DNA of 64,000 nt from Haematococcus lacustris (lineage: Eukaryota; Chlorophyta; Chlorophyceae; Chlamydomonadales; Haematococcaceae). Below, in pieces: positions 1 to 18,095 of this stretch (its first letter is position 1; every line of letters starts with the position of its first letter). The DNA is taken from assembly GCA_030144725.1 (NCBI GenBank), contig JASKMD010000008.1, forward strand, positions 15,408,716-15,472,715, written 5' to 3'. The notes below the pieces were generated by a model, which did no database searches, was not told the origin of the DNA, and worked only from the letters and a program-made list of their open reading frames with translations. Position numbers and translations under genes: made by a program.

Positions 1-26
1 GGGTGCAGCCAATGGCGGGGGTGACC
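1..26 (+). mobile_element. Right terminal inverted repeat of a DNA transposon cut by the window edge
   Basis: The first 26 bases end in GCCAATGGCGGGGGTGACC. The same terminus occurs at 6851-6874 and 35784-35811, and inverted at 4580-4603 and 34846-34873, where the pairs bound elements with 4 bp target duplications. This is therefore the right end of another copy whose body lies to the left of the window. Confidence 0.7.
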
Positions 27-220
27 ATACATATGCGTGGTTGGTGAGATATCGCTCAGGTGATGAATTATACCACTCGGTGTGGTGCAGTACTGCGCAA
101 TGGGGTGTAATGAAGTAGTGCACTAGTTACAAGTGCTGTACTACACCATGAGAAGCAAATGAAATTTTAAGGAACAACAATCTCCAAACCATTAAAATAC
201 CAATGAATTACCAACATAAC

Positions 221-620
221 TACTGTAGTGATACGCCCTGTTGGTGATACGCTGATTTGGTGAAACCCAAAAAAACGGTCCCAAAGGCCCTATTGGCACA
301 AATTTGGTAACAGCGCCTGGCTCAAACATTGAAGTGATACATGTTTGGTGACTCCCTATTCTCAATAGATCTACGAAGCCAGAGGCTGCCAAGTGCAACA
401 CTTAGCACATTGTCCACATATGTATTTGTTCACTAGTGGCAGCAGCCCTCGAAGCTTGTTTTCAGCTTTGGCGCCATATACCATGAGTTATGGTTAGAGT
501 TATGGTGAACTTGAGGGTGCTGCTACAAATTTGGTGACAGCCGCATCTCAAACAAATGGTGATACAATTTGGTGACGAGTTGATTTGGTGTAATCACCAA
601 CAGGGCGTATCACTACAGTA
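221..620. mobile_element. 400 bp MITE with 28 bp perfect inverted termini
   Basis: Positions 221-248 and 593-620 are perfect inverted repeats (TACTGTAGTGATACGCCCTG and onward). The outer TA at each end fits the TA target duplication of Tc1/mariner elements, with the repeat proper starting CTGTAG. The interior is AT-richer than its surroundings and has no gene. It repeats a TTTGGTGA-like motif in both orientations, the subterminal repetition typical of MITEs. The transposase family is inferred from the ends only. Confidence 0.75.
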
Positions 621-1380
621 CTTTATTTCATTATAATACTGCTAGACTTAATATGGTTGAGTTTTCCACGCTGAGATTTGGTGCAACGCTGCAGCATTAG
701 GTATGGTGCAGTACTGCACTGCAAGGAGTAGCTTAAAGAAGGGATACCTAAATAATAGTTATATGATTCAGGAATTTCTCTAATTACTACGAGATTTCGT
801 AGTACGATGTTGGTGGCCATGGATCAGACGCTCCCAACATGGGGTTGGTAATATGCATGCGATTACTCTCTCAGTACTTCATCTTTTTCGATAGCGTTTG
901 TCACATTGGCAGCTGCACTTCATTGCGCGTAATCTGACCATCAGCGCAAGCCATTGCATTCTTTGCCCGCGTACTGCCACATGTGCCCGCGAACAAATCA
1001 CAGCGGCGAGACGGGTCTCTCTAAGACGGTGAGCTTCATCCCTGTGACCCCATCTAACTAACGTAGTGAGCTGGTTGTGCACAAATGGAATGTCCGGCCG
1101 ACACCCAACGCGATGCCGGGCGTGCAGGGCGCCTAGACGGGGCAACTAAAACATCTGGTTGTATTCGCTTCCGCCGAATACATCATTTCGGTCGGCGCAC
1201 ACTAAGGTATCACCGGCTTACACCCCCCCCTCCTCCACTGTGTCCTCCACTGTGTTGCACCCGCTGCACCTATAGGGAAATCGATACAGAGACCTTGTTC
1301 TTGACCCATTGGCCCATCTATTGAAACAAATTGCACGTTAAACAGCCCAGGCCTCAATCAGATTAACACTTTCAAAGTTA
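621..1380. other. No supported gene
   Basis: Apart from short ORFs without recognisable domains (for example 879-1145 on the minus strand, with a Cys-rich end CSCQC), nothing can be supported here. The sequence GGTGCAGTACTGC occurs near 85 and again near 703, on both sides of the MITE, so the MITE may sit inside an older repeat. Confidence 0.4.
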
Positions 1381-1384
1381 CATC

Positions 1385-3667
1385 ATGTTCACCAGGCAGG
1401 TTCAAGGCCACGGCATGCAACGACCCAGCATGCCCGCCCCCCCTCCACCCATCATTGCAGGAGCCCACCTCATCAAGCCTGCCTACCCCCTCCCAGCCCA
1501 CCCCTCCCAGCCCAACCCCGCCCAGTCCACCCCCTCCCAGCCCAACCACTCCCAGCCCACCCCCTCCAATCCCAACCCCTCCCAGCCTTCCCATCCGCTC
1601 CCTTGCTCGCTGCCTGCTCCCCTTCCCCCCCCCCGCCCCCTCCCAGCCCTAGGCACCACCATGAGGGGTAAGAGGCTTAGCAAGAAGAAGCGCCAGCACC
1701 TGCAAGAGCTGAATGCCTCACCCAAGGCAGGATTTAAGTGTTACCCCAATGGCTTAAAAGCTCAGAAGAAGAAGGCACAGGTTGAGGCCACGGAGTTGCG
1801 GGCACAGGTTGAGCGGCTCCACCAGCAGCTCATTGATGCGGAGGCACATTTGCAGCAAGTGCGGGCAGATACTAAGCAGCTGCAGGCAGCACACCAGGAG
1901 CTGCTGGGTGAGAATGAGGCATTGGAGCAGCTGGCTGAGGAGCGCACCCATGCCATCCTGCTGCTGCAGCGAGACAAGCGCTGGCTGTCTCTTGCGCTGC
2001 GCAACGTCCGCCGCTGCCGTCCAAGCGGCCCCCGGCTCACCCGGCATCAGCAGCAGATAATGAAGATCGGCGCACAACACTGCCTCAGCACAGCCAGGCT
2101 GGTGCTGCAGACACAGGTCAGCCGCCGCAAGCTGGCCATGTGCATAGAGCTGTTCGTGAATGAGCAGTGCCTGGTGCCAAACCCACAGCGACCTGGGCAG
2201 AGCACCACTGTGAGGCGGCAGTTGCGCGTAGTAGCCAAGTACCTGAAGAGCAAGACCCTTGGTGAGGCTGGGCTGGGCTGGGCTGGGCTGGGCTGGGCTG
2301 GGCTGGGCTGGGCTGGGCTGGGCTGGGCTGGGCTGGGCTGGGCTGGGCTGGGCTGGGCTGGGCTGGGCTGGGCTGGGCTGGGCTGGGCTGGGCTGGGCTG
2401 GGCTGGGCTGGGCTGGGCTGGGCTGGGCTGGGCTGGGCTGGGCTGGGCTGGGCTGGGCTGGGCTGGGCTGGGCTGGGCTGGGCTGGGCTGGGCTGGGCTG
2501 GGCTGGGCTGGGCTGGGCTGGGCTGGGCTGGGCTGGGCTGGGCTGGGCTGGGCTGGGCTGGGCTGGGCTGGGCTGGGCTGGGCTGGGCTGGGCTGGGCTG
2601 GGCTGGGCTGGGCTGGGCTGGGCTGGGCTGGGCTGGGCTGGGCTGGGCTGGGCTGGGCTGGGCTGGGCTGGGCTGGGCTGGGCTGGGCTGGGCTGGGCTG
2701 GGCTGGGCTGGGCTGGGCTGGGCTGGGCTGGGCTGGGCTGGGCTGGGCTGGGCTGGGCTGGGCTGGGCTGGGCTGGGCTGGGCTGGGCTGGGCTGGGCTG
2801 GGCTGGGCTGGGCTGGGCTGGGCTGGGCTGGGCTGGGCTGGGCTGGGCTGGGCTGGGCTGGGCTGGGCTGGGCTGGGCTGGGCTGGGCTGGGCTGGGCTG
2901 GGCTGGGCTGGGCTGGGCTGGGCTGGGCTGGGCTGGGCTGGGCTGGGCTGGGCTGGGCTGGGCTGGGCTGGGCTGGGCTGGGCTGGGCTGGGCTGGGCTG
3001 GGCTGGGCTGGGCTGGGCTGGGCTGGGCTGGGCTGGGCTGGGCTGGGCTGGGCTGGGCTGGGCTGGGCTGGGCTGGGCTGGGCTGGGCTGGGCTGGGCTG
3101 GGCTGGGCTGGGCTGGGCTGGGCTGGGCTGGGCTGGGCTGGGCTGGGCTGGGCTGGGCTGGGCTGGGCTGGGCTGGGCTGGGCTGGGCTGGGCTGGGCTG
3201 GGCTGGGCTGGGCTGGGCTGGGCTGGGCTGGGCTGGGCTGGGCTGGGCTGGGCTGGGCTGGGCTGGGCTGGGCTGGGCTGGGCTGGGCTGGGCTGGGCTG
3301 GGCTGGGCTGGGCTGGGCTGGGCTGGGCTGGGCTGGGCTGGGCTGGGCTGGGCTGGGCTGGGCTGGGCTGGGCTGGGCTGGGCTGGGCTGGGCTGGGCTG
3401 GGCTGGGCTGGGCTGGGCTGGGCTGGGCTGGGCTGGGCTGGGCTGGGCTGGGCTGGGCTGGGCTGGGCTGGGCTGGGCTGGGCTGGGCTGGGCTGGGCTG
3501 GGCTGGGCTGGGCTGGGTTGGGCTGGGCGATAGTGGGCTGGGAGGTGGTGGAGGCTGAGTCAGGGATGACAAGATGACATGCTTTCTACTTTGCTACTTT
3601 GCATGCAGAGATGTTTAAGCAAGCCAAGGCGATACACTTGGCATTTGACGGATGCACAGTTGCCTAA
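1385..3667 (+). CDS. Coiled-coil protein of a DNA transposon, two exons, truncated
   Basis: Exon 1 (1385-2261) starts with a proline-rich stretch, then a basic segment ([12 protein letters not shown], an alternative start at 1661). A long heptad-type coiled coil of about 60 residues follows, then a basic helical region. The donor CTTG/GTGAGG at 2262 and the acceptor GCATGCAG at 3608 give a phase-1 join that reads [20 protein letters not shown], then a stop at 3665-3667. The D in HLAFDG sits where an RNase-H-like transposase core could begin, but nothing of such a core follows, so the gene is cut short. The intron is almost entirely GGGCT satellite. Related decayed sequence occurs at 50260-50640 (5' part) and 53715-54063 (3' part), so this is a mobile-element gene. 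No transposase superfamily can be named. Confidence 0.5.
2264..3528. repeat. GGGCT pentanucleotide satellite, about 250 copies
   Basis: There is about 1.25 kb of nearly uninterrupted GGCTG/GGGCT repeat lying within the intron of the coiled-coil gene, starting a few bases after the 5' splice site. Because 5 is not a multiple of 3, all three frames stay open on both strands. The long GLGWA- and PSPAQ-type ORFs are artefacts. Confidence 0.97.
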
Positions 3668-4138
3668 GCTTCGCACTGCGGTGCGGCTGGAGGAGGTGGC
3701 TGCAGCCTCAGCCAGGGCACCAGCCAGAGCCGCACGCAAAGCCACAGCAGCTGCTTGCTGTGTAGGGGGGGTTGTGGTGAATGTGGGGGACCATGCAAAA
3801 TAAACATTCTCCGCAAAGCGATCAAAACGGGCAAAGCAGTCAAAGCGGGCACAGCAAAGCACAGCAGGTGCCAGCACGCAGGTGCACAAGCTGAAGGCTG
3901 CTCCGCAAAATGTTGCGTTAAAACTGCGGTTGAGGGACATCTGCCGTTGTCTCCTCCCAGTCGCCGCCGTAATTAGTGGCTGTCTTTCCGTCCTCTTCTA
4001 TTGCAGCTATCACTACCCTGGCCAGGACTTCTTCCTGTTTTTCCACTAGCTGCTGCTTTGTCGCTGCTGATGCTACGTTTTGCAACCTAGACATGCTGAG
4101 CATCGCGCATCGCGCCAAGCTGCCAGTTCTGAAAAACA
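3668..4138 (+). pseudogene. Decayed 3' part of the coiled-coil transposon
   Basis: After the stop at 3667 the reading continues in other frames. It passes an alanine-rich segment (ARAPARAARKATAAA) and a Cys-Gly motif (GGCGECGGPCK, about 3757-3800). The sequence around 3690-3795 is matched at 53715-53830, where the motif reads DGCGDCGG. The protein family is not recognised. The frame changes indicate decay or missing splice sites. Confidence 0.4.
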
Positions 4139-4375
4139 GTCACACCTCGCCTGTGACCTCGCCTCGCCTCGCTGGGCCTGGAGGGGGGGGAGACGGCGAG
4201 GCCCCATGCACGCAAAAGTGGTGGCATGGGCATCTCGACCTCGCCTCGCTATTGGAATCGCGAGGGGCGAGGTAGGGCGGTTGGAGGCGGTTAGAGGGAC
4301 ATGGAGACCTCGCCGCCTCGCCTCGCCGCCTCGCCTCGAAAAAGCACCCCATGCACCTCGCCTCGCCTCGCCTCG
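4139..4375. repeat. CCTCG-rich minisatellite
   Basis: Irregular tandem copies of CCTCGCCTCG and its complement GAGGCGAGG run through this stretch and produce spurious open frames on both strands. From 4376 to 4579 nothing else is recognisable. Confidence 0.7.
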
Positions 4376-4579
4376 ACATTGGAATAGCGCCCCAAAAGTC
4401 ATGGAACAAAAGTCTCATTCCGAGGCGGATCGTTGACAAAAAACACCCCCTCAATATCGATAGTTGTGCACTAATTTGCGTGTGTGGGGGGTCACGTCCT
4501 TGAAGGCTTTAAAACCAGTATCGCTCTCAGTTGTAGTTAGTAACACTCCTCTCCTCTCCGCCTAATTAAGTCCTCTACT

Positions 4580-6874
4580 GGTCACCCCCGCCATTGGCCC
4601 CGCAATTCACTTTTTGACACCGTCTTAAATCCGTTCCATGTAATTCTTTCACCGTTAGCCTCTACATCTCACAACGGTGTCGCTAGCAGGTTAGGCCCTC
4701 TTTGGCTGATTGTACTGCATTGTCTCATCGACTTGATTAGCTTCGCAATGTAATTCTCCATCTGTTTATATGCGTGTCGCAACAGGAGAGATGAATTGGT
4801 GGCCGGAGGCATTTCCGTGCCGAGCAGCCTATGCTGCCGTCGGACTTGCAACTCGCGATTACATCCCAGGTAAGCACGGGGTGCTGTTTATTAGTGCGTA
4901 TTGCATACAATGTCAACACATGCAAACTAATCTGCTGACCTCCACAGGTGCTTGGCAGTTGTGAGGATCAGCATCAAACCCACAGCAGTCCAAGGCTCTT
5001 CCAATCAGGAGTGCATCAAGGGAATCATCTCTTGAAAACAGTGAGCAAGAGGTGAGTAAGATTGTAATTTACCTCACCTTGTCTAGGTCAGTTTGATGTT
5101 CGTGTGAACACTTGCGCAACGCATGACAGGCATGAACAGCTGAGGGAAGCACACAGCAGTCCCCAACCAGATTTTCATGCATTGTTTTTGATAGGTAATG
5201 TCTCTTATGTGGGCCTGACATGGTTACGTGTTTTTTGCTGCAGGATGCCATCCAAAAGATACCACCCCTATGGGAGCAATTCAGCAGCAAGGAATGAGCC
5301 CAACGCTAAGCGTTGTGCTGTGTGTGAACTCACATCGCCAGCCAAGAATAAGAATGGGTTTGTGATGGTTAAGAGGGTGGGGGAGGACGCATGCCATGGC
5401 CCCTACCTGATCGTCTTTGGCCACGCTAGTGTGCTAAAGGGCTGCGTGGTAGATGCATGCCAACGCGCAGGGCTTGCCCCCCTGGCGCATAGAGATTGCG
5501 TCAGGATGCACCAGAAGCAACAACCCCCTCCTCCCTCCCCACCCCAGCAGCCACCTCCTCCTCCCCCCTCCTCCCTCCCCACCTCCTCCCTCCCTCCCCA
5601 CCCCACCTCACCCCCCCTCCTCCCTCCCCCCCTCCTCCCTCCCTCCACATCCTCCTCCTCCCTCCCCACCTCGGCAGCCACACCTCCTCCCCCCTCACTA
5701 CAGCCAGCCACCCCCCCACCCTCACTACATGTCAAGACCCTGGAGCAGCAGCCCCCTCCCACTTCAAGGGCAGGCATGACTCAGAGGGTGGAGTCTTGAA
5801 GCATAAGCTCAGGGATATGGTCCTGGCAGATCATGATGGCTTGGCCACGTGCAAGGCTCAACAGCTAACAACTGCTTTCAATAGTAAGCACACAGAGCCC
5901 GCATCCCAAGTTGGTGCGTGCAAGGCCCACCGGGACAGGGCAAAAGTGATGAGGAGGGAGTGCTTAGTGTTGGATGAGGGGGTGGTGAAGGAGTGCTACA
6001 AGCAAGATGAGGATGCTGACAGCTTCAAGGGTAGAGTACAAGGGTCTCGTGCACAACACAGCATGTATTTTCCTGCTAATACTCAGGGTGAGCTCTTATG
6101 GTCAATGACGGCATGTGCTTGTGGTGCACGCATGAGCAACCCCCCTCAGCCGTGTGGTGCACAATGCCGTGGTTCGATGCCTCTTGAGCCAATGCCCATG
6201 CTGCTAGACAAGGAAGCTGCTAGGCAAGCTGCTTTGAATGCAGAGTGTATTAGGCTCATGGTCTTGGACACCCCTGGTATGCCTCAATTTGATACACTGA
6301 ACAAGGACCTATTGAAAGCATGGTGCAAGCACAACAACATCAGAGGGGTTTCAAGTAAATCAAAGAATGAGTTGCGTGACATGTGCCTGCTGAAGTTGAG
6401 GGAGAAGGTTGAGGCACCACGGCACATGTAACACTGAAAGCCAGAGCCATCCCGAGCCATCCCGACAACATAGTGCCAAGTGATGATGTAGCGCTGTCAA
6501 GATGCAGCTTGTATTTGCATCGAGTCATGCCGCGACGTAAATGAGGTAAGGGATGCCAGCTGGCTGACTTGTGCGCCTAGTCACAAATTATATGCTCCAT
6601 GCACTGACATGCAAGCAGGCGTACTGCACTTGTGCCGTTGGCTTACGGCGTGCGTAGAAGGATAACCAGCCTCGCCTTATGATGTGCGTGAGTCTTTTAG
6701 GAGCGGAAGGCACAGGTCAGGTTTGGGCGGGCGCCGATCTGAGCTAGTGTTTTGCGGCTGGTGGGTGTCGCATACGCCTGTTACACCCGGCTGCGTCAAA
6801 ACTTTGTCACGAGCTACACGGAGATTCGCGCCCCAGACCGTCTCACATTTGCGGGGCCAATGGCGGGGGTGACC
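4580..6874 (+). mobile_element. 2.3 kb TIR DNA transposon (GGTCACC family) with TACT target duplication
   Basis: The termini 4580-4603 (GGTCACCCCCGCCATTGGCC and four more bases) and 6851-6874 are perfect 24 bp inverted repeats. They are flanked by TACT at 4576-4579 and again at 6875-6878, a 4 bp target site duplication. The body holds one spliced-looking plus-strand gene with a SAP-like domain and no recognisable DDE core. A second element with the same ends is at 34846-35811 and a third end is at 1-26. A 4 bp duplication occurs in several superfamilies (for example Sola or Ginger), so no superfamily is assigned. Confidence 0.8.
5245..6431 (+). CDS. Transposon-encoded Cys-containing, proline-rich, SAP-like protein (two frames)
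   Basis: An ATG at 5245 directly follows a good acceptor (TTTTTTGCTGCAG, 5231-5243). It opens MPSKRYHPYGSNSAARNEPN, followed by a Cys/His region (CAVCEL near residue 32, later ACHGPY, GCVVDAC and RDCV). A long CTCCTCCC-coded proline stretch follows, and this frame stops at 5799. A second frame continues from the proline region to 6431. Its last 45 residues (FDTLNKDLLKAWCKHNNIRG and a basic helix) resemble the helix-turn-helix of SAP DNA-binding domains. A short intron or an indel within the repeat must link the two frames. Small upstream exons are likely around 4770-5160, since several GTAAG/GTGAG and CAG boundaries are visible. No catalytic domain is seen, so its role in transposition is unknown. 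Confidence 0.45.
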
Positions 6875-6957
6875 TACTCTCCTCTACTCTCCGCCAGATT
6901 TTATTTATTTGGTCGGTTTTGGCTTTATCATATTTCATCATGCTTGATCATATCGGG

Positions 6958-7409
6958 TCATATATTAAAGATTATTTCGGGCTGGGCTGGACTGGGGTGG
7001 CCTAGGAAGGACTGGAGCAACAGAGTGAGACACAGGACTGCTGTTAGGCAGCATTGCTTGCTGCCCATGGTCATGCGCTGGTTAATCTCAGCCACAATGG
7101 CGTCGACTTGAGCTGGTCTGAGATCAGGCAGGGCTGCCTTCACAAGGCCACGCAGGCCAGCCTTGATAACCTGGCGCCTCTCTCCAATCACTACCTTGGC
7201 AGCCTGCCCCTGCCCCTGGACTTGCTGCCCACTGCCACTGGCACCTGCAGACACGGGAAAGCACAACACACGCACGGCAGGACTTGATGCACGGAGTCGC
7301 AATGGCGCGTGGGGCACACTGCGCCGCGTCGTCAGTTAGCTCCGGGGCCTTTCCTCAAGCGTTGCGTCTTGCCAGCTGCGGGGCGCTTGCGGTTCCTTTT
7401 CGAGGGCAT
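6958..7409 (-). pseudogene. Fanzor-like 5' fragment (locus a): first two exons
   Basis: Exon 1 (7409-7373) reads MPSKRNRKRPAAG and ends at a GC-type donor (CTG/GCAAGA). Exon 2 starts at 7244 after GTCTGCAG and reads ASGSGQQVQGQGQAAK, followed by an amphipathic segment (LRGLVKAALPDLRPAQVDAI). The same order, a basic MPS..KR start and then LLGLLEVLKPEHSPEQVEAV, is found at 33536-33240 next to a Fanzor C-terminal motif. The sequence upstream of the two ATGs is also alike. The copy is cut at about 6960, beside a GGGCT-like tract and the end of the 2.3 kb transposon. The Fanzor assignment is by that linkage, not by a catalytic motif here. Confidence 0.5.
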
Positions 7410-7420
7410 CACAGGGACTG

Positions 7421-8354
7421 AGCAACACCATCGTAGCGGGGTGGCCGTGCTGGGGAGTGCATCAGGTCGCCGTCCAACCGGAGGGCCGGCAACCAGAGTG
7501 GAACTGAAGTGATATCCATTACATGTCCATAGAGGTCCGTACAGGTCCAGACAAACAAAACTTGTCCAACATGGAACAACGCTGTCACACTGTGCGCTGT
7601 CCGTCCTTTGACAGCCGTTGCATTTGATGACGCGTCCTTAGCTGCTGGTTAGCTGCTGACAGATGAGACCTGCGGGGGAGACGTCAGCGGAGACCTCAGC
7701 GGAGACAGCTTATCTTACAGCGTGCTTACTTAGTGCTAAGACGAAGACTGCTAAGACGCAGGCTGGGGCTCGTTGTTAACAGACCCAAACCCAGACGACC
7801 CTCTCGTACAGGTCCAGACAGTAGCAAGGTTTCATCTCAACACATCACAGCAACCCTCATTAGATTTGATGCCATCGCAGGCAACTCAGTAATGATCCCA
7901 CTAAACAGCCGCCTTCAGGGTCATCTCCATGCACTCGTACCCACAGCACCAAGTGAGCCAGGTTGGCACCCAGCTATCCAGGCAGCAGTACCTGCCTCAT
8001 CTAAGACATTGCCTGGCACTAGCTGGAGTGGCTCTCAGCTGGGTTTGTGGAGGGCCAAGCCTGAACAGGTGTCCACCCCCTCAGGCAGTAAGAGGGGGGT
8101 CAGAGGCGGCACTGATGTGGGCCCCTCTGCTCCTCCCTCACACGCTGTTGCTACACGCTTGTCGTAGCAGCCAGCGCACTTAGCGACCTCTGTGGGGCCA
8201 CCTGGGCATGGGGTGCTTGCATCCTTCCATCCTTGTGCGAGCACGGCTGCTGCCCGACGTGCTGGTCATAGCTTGGTTGATGCTCACTGCTTCACATGGT
8301 GCGCTGCCCGCTACCCTGGACACCAGCTGTGGTGAACGCAGGCGTCCTTGCTGG
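7421..8354. other. Intergenic stretch without a supported gene
   Basis: Positions 7525-7560 repeat GGTCCGTACAGGTCCAGAC-like words. ORFs at 7733-8167 and on the minus strand overlap without domains. The stretch contains the 3' flank of the ARID gene, which ends at 8355. Confidence 0.4.
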
Positions 8355-15017
<6,663 letters not shown>

Positions 15018-15264
15018 GTTCAGTTATGCTGTCAGGCGGATGGAGGTGGGTGAGTGAGCAGGGTGCGTGCATTCCTGTGCAGCTTGGGCCAGGGCATGGG
15101 CAGAGGCACACCTTGATGCGGCGACACAAGGCATTCCCACACATAATGCCACATATCCTATGAGCATTGCAAGACGTGACTGGATGTTCCTAATGCCAAA
15201 TGAGCATTGCAAGTCCTGGCGCAGTCCTTTCTCTCTCAGGTTTTGATTCGTTAGTCTTCCATCG

Positions 15265-18095
15265 CTAGATGTGCAGGTGGCATTTCTGCCTCATGACAGC
15301 CTCAGGCTCGCCCAACGGGAAGCAGTAGAGGTGGGTGCAATAGAAGCACAGCATGGCAGGACAGGGTGGGTGCCAGCCAGCCAGAGGCGCAAGCACCTGG
15401 ATTGAGCCCCCATACACGATGGTCATGGCCTTGCCAGCGTCCTCCTCAGCGCAAGCCGCAGCCATGGCCCCGCAAGGGCCCCAGTACCGCATCTGCATCA
15501 GGGCATAGCAGGAGGTGCCCTGTTCGACTCCTGGCCCTGGCTCAGCCCCAGTTTGTGATGCGCTAGGGCAGTAGGCAGGGGAGAAGGGCTCATTAGGCAG
15601 GGGGTAGGGGGCCTGTGGTGTTGCTGGTGGACCTGTGGCGGCAGTGACATGGGAGGCTGTATGTGGAGGGATCCCATTCATCACAGTATCCCATACTATG
15701 GCCTGCAGTGAGCAAGTGTGTGTGTTCGTCCACTTGCCTCAGGGACAGACACCCTGCACCAGCCTGTGTCTCCAGCTCCTACCCTCCCCACATCTCACAG
15801 GCACCAGCTACTATGGCAGTGGTAGGAGCAGCAGCAGCACCGCCTGGGGCAGGGAGGCTGGCAGACCTCACCATGGGTCGGGCAGCTGGATCAGTGGCTT
15901 CTGAGCCAGGAACTGCCCTCGTCTCGCCATTGGCAGTCGCTCCAGAGTGCATGAGGGGGCCGCCCTCCACCTTCTTGGATGTGGCCTCTTCCTCCTCTCC
16001 CTCACCCTTCCCCTCCTCCTCCTCCTCTTCTTCCTCCTCTTCATCCTCCCCCTCCTCTCCCCCTTCCACTGGCTCCTTCTGTTGCTGTGTCTGCTGCTGC
16101 TGGGGTGCCCCTTCCACTGCAGTAGCAGGGGTCTGCCCACCGGCCTGCCCACCCTGTCCCGGCATGTCACCTCCCTCAGCTTTCCCAGTGCTGCCTGCCG
16201 CCTGCAGCATGTCCTGCTGCTGACCTGAGCTGCCCACCGCCTGAGCCACGACCTGCTCCTGCAGTTGACCAGCGTACTCAGGAGCACCTTGCATGACACC
16301 TGCTGCAGCCACCGAGGCCTCAGCAGGCAACCCCTCTGGCACAGGCGTTGGCAACTGTTGGGTGCCTGCCTTGTCGGGCACCACAGGGGCATCCTCCTCC
16401 ATGTAAGTGAAGTTGGGCATGGGCCACATCAGTGCCAGGTACTGCCAATGCAAGGCCTGGGCAGTGGCAGCGGCTGAGAGGCCAGAAGTGTCAACCCCGG
16501 CAACAGGGGCCTTCACGGCTGCCTTCTGCCGCTGCTGCCCAGGGCCACCTTCCCCTTCCCCGTCCTGTGCCTGCTGCTGCTGTGACGGCTGTTTCTGCTG
16601 CTGCTGTTGCTGCTGCTGCTCCTCCTGCTCCTCCTCCTTAACACCTGCTTCTTCATCACTGTCACTGCTGCCCTCATGGGCAAAACGCTGGATGTACTTT
16701 ATTGCGGACAAGCTGCTGCGGCGGGGTTCGCTTTGACGCAGCTTTGGGGGGGGCTCAGTCTTGGGCTCCTTCTTGCTGCTCTTTTTGCCACCCCCTTTGC
16801 TGTTGCTCAACAAGCCATCGTACCAGCTCTTCTTGTCCGCACCCTTTGCGGCAGAAGCTTTGGCAGCGGCGCTGCTGCTGCTGACTGGCTTGCGCTGAAC
16901 CACATCTTCATCACTGTCGGTGCTGCTCAAGGGCTCATCCTCAGATGCCTCAAGCTGCTGCTCGACTTCTGCCTCATAGTCATCATCGTCGTCTTGGCCC
17001 GCTTCTACCTTGACGCCCTCACTGCCCTCCTCCTCCTCTTCATCCCGAGCTTGTGCTGACTTGACCAGCACCCGGCCTGGCTCTTGGGCCACCGTCCCAC
17101 TGGCCTCAACTTCTTCCATAGTCACGTAGGCAACCCTTTCACCTGCCATGCGCTGCTCGCTGCTGTAGGGTAGCAGCGTGCGGTGATGCTGGATGTAGTC
17201 CCAGCACAGCCGCCCGGGAGCACCACCAACATCAGACTCGTCCTGAGAGGCACCAGCACAGCACTGGCCAAGCTGGCAGCAGGGCGGCAATGCAAGCTTG
17301 CACGAGGACACCGCTGCTGCTAACAACTGTCAAGAGTCATGACATGATGCAGCTATGCCGTTGTGGGGCATACGACAAGATTATAACAACCGTTTCTATA
17401 TGGCATGATAAAGCGGGGATGGGTTCCTTGCTTTGTGCCTAACAGTAGGCTTGGGCAGCTGCAGCTGCAGGGAACCTACCTCATATGTGTCAGGGGGGCT
17501 GGTGGCTAGGTCTTTTATCCAGGACAGAGCATCAGCTGGCAGTGAGGCCAGCTGCAAATCCAATGCTGTGACCTGCCCCGGAAGCTGCAAAGCACCAAAT
17601 TCGGAAGAGGGCCAGGTGCTGCGGTCCAGCATGTCTACTGGGTTGTGGTTAGTTTTAGGAAGGTTGCCCACTCTCCGGGCTTGCACTTCCAGAACCTCGT
17701 CAACAGCTCGTTGATAGACCTGCACATGGCCATGGCCAAAAGTTGAGGTCGCTGCTGACATCTTTTGAGGCAACTGACGGCCACCCACCTTTGTTGCGCC
17801 CCTTCTGACCATGTCCGTGGCCTTGAAGGGATGCACCGAGCTGGGTGGGTACCATCTACAGGCCACGCACGCAATCATTCATGAAGCGCGCTGCATTGAT
17901 GTTGTTGCTGCGGTGTGCATAACACCTGTAGAAGTTGGCTCCAAAAACTCGGACGAGCACATTGTCGGGACGGTCAGACGCTTTCAAGCCATCCACCGAC
18001 TCGAAGTTGGGGTCTACCACTTGGCCAGGCCAGTGAATGCCAGAATCGTAGCTCTGGACCCACACCAACTCCCCGTGCAGACGTGGAGCCATCAC
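15265..18095 (-). CDS. PWWP-domain protein with acidic and glutamine-rich regions
   Basis: Exon 1 (18095-17926) begins MAPRLHGELVWVQSYDSGIH, then WPGQVVDP, and ends VRVFGANFY. It splices over a 70 bp intron to exon 2 (17855-17789), RWYPPSSVHPFKATDMVRRG. Together these give a PWWP fold: the GELVW strand, the WPGQV motif, the F-G strand and the SVHPF turn. Exons 17719-17480, 17242-15812 and 15702-15265 follow. The fourth is large, with Asp/Glu runs, poly-Gln, Ser/Lys-rich basic patches and an AIKYIQRFAHEG helix. PWWP domains read methylated histone tails or bind DNA in the nucleus. The last exon can end at a stop (15265). It can also use donor ATCCAG/GTGCTT at 15397 and join in phase 0 to the ARID-gene exon at 14975, giving a PWWP-ARID protein similar in domain mix to animal ARID4 proteins. 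The first option is annotated; the second is quite possible. Confidence 0.72.

Noticed and set aside
879..1145. Minus-strand ORF ending CSCQCDKRYRKR
   Set aside because: Cys spacing is suggestive, but there is no second half of a finger, no splice partner and no relative in the window.
2118..3572. Very long ORFs of GLGWA or PSPAQ repeats on both strands
   Set aside because: They are translations of the GGGCT satellite; every frame is open and the array lies in an intron.
7733..8167. 144-codon plus-strand ORF
   Set aside because: Low-complexity composition and no domain; overlapping ORFs on both strands look equally plausible.
15663..16228. Plus-strand Ser/Leu/Pro-rich ORFs
   Set aside because: Shadows of the acidic, Glu-rich PWWP-gene exon on the other strand.
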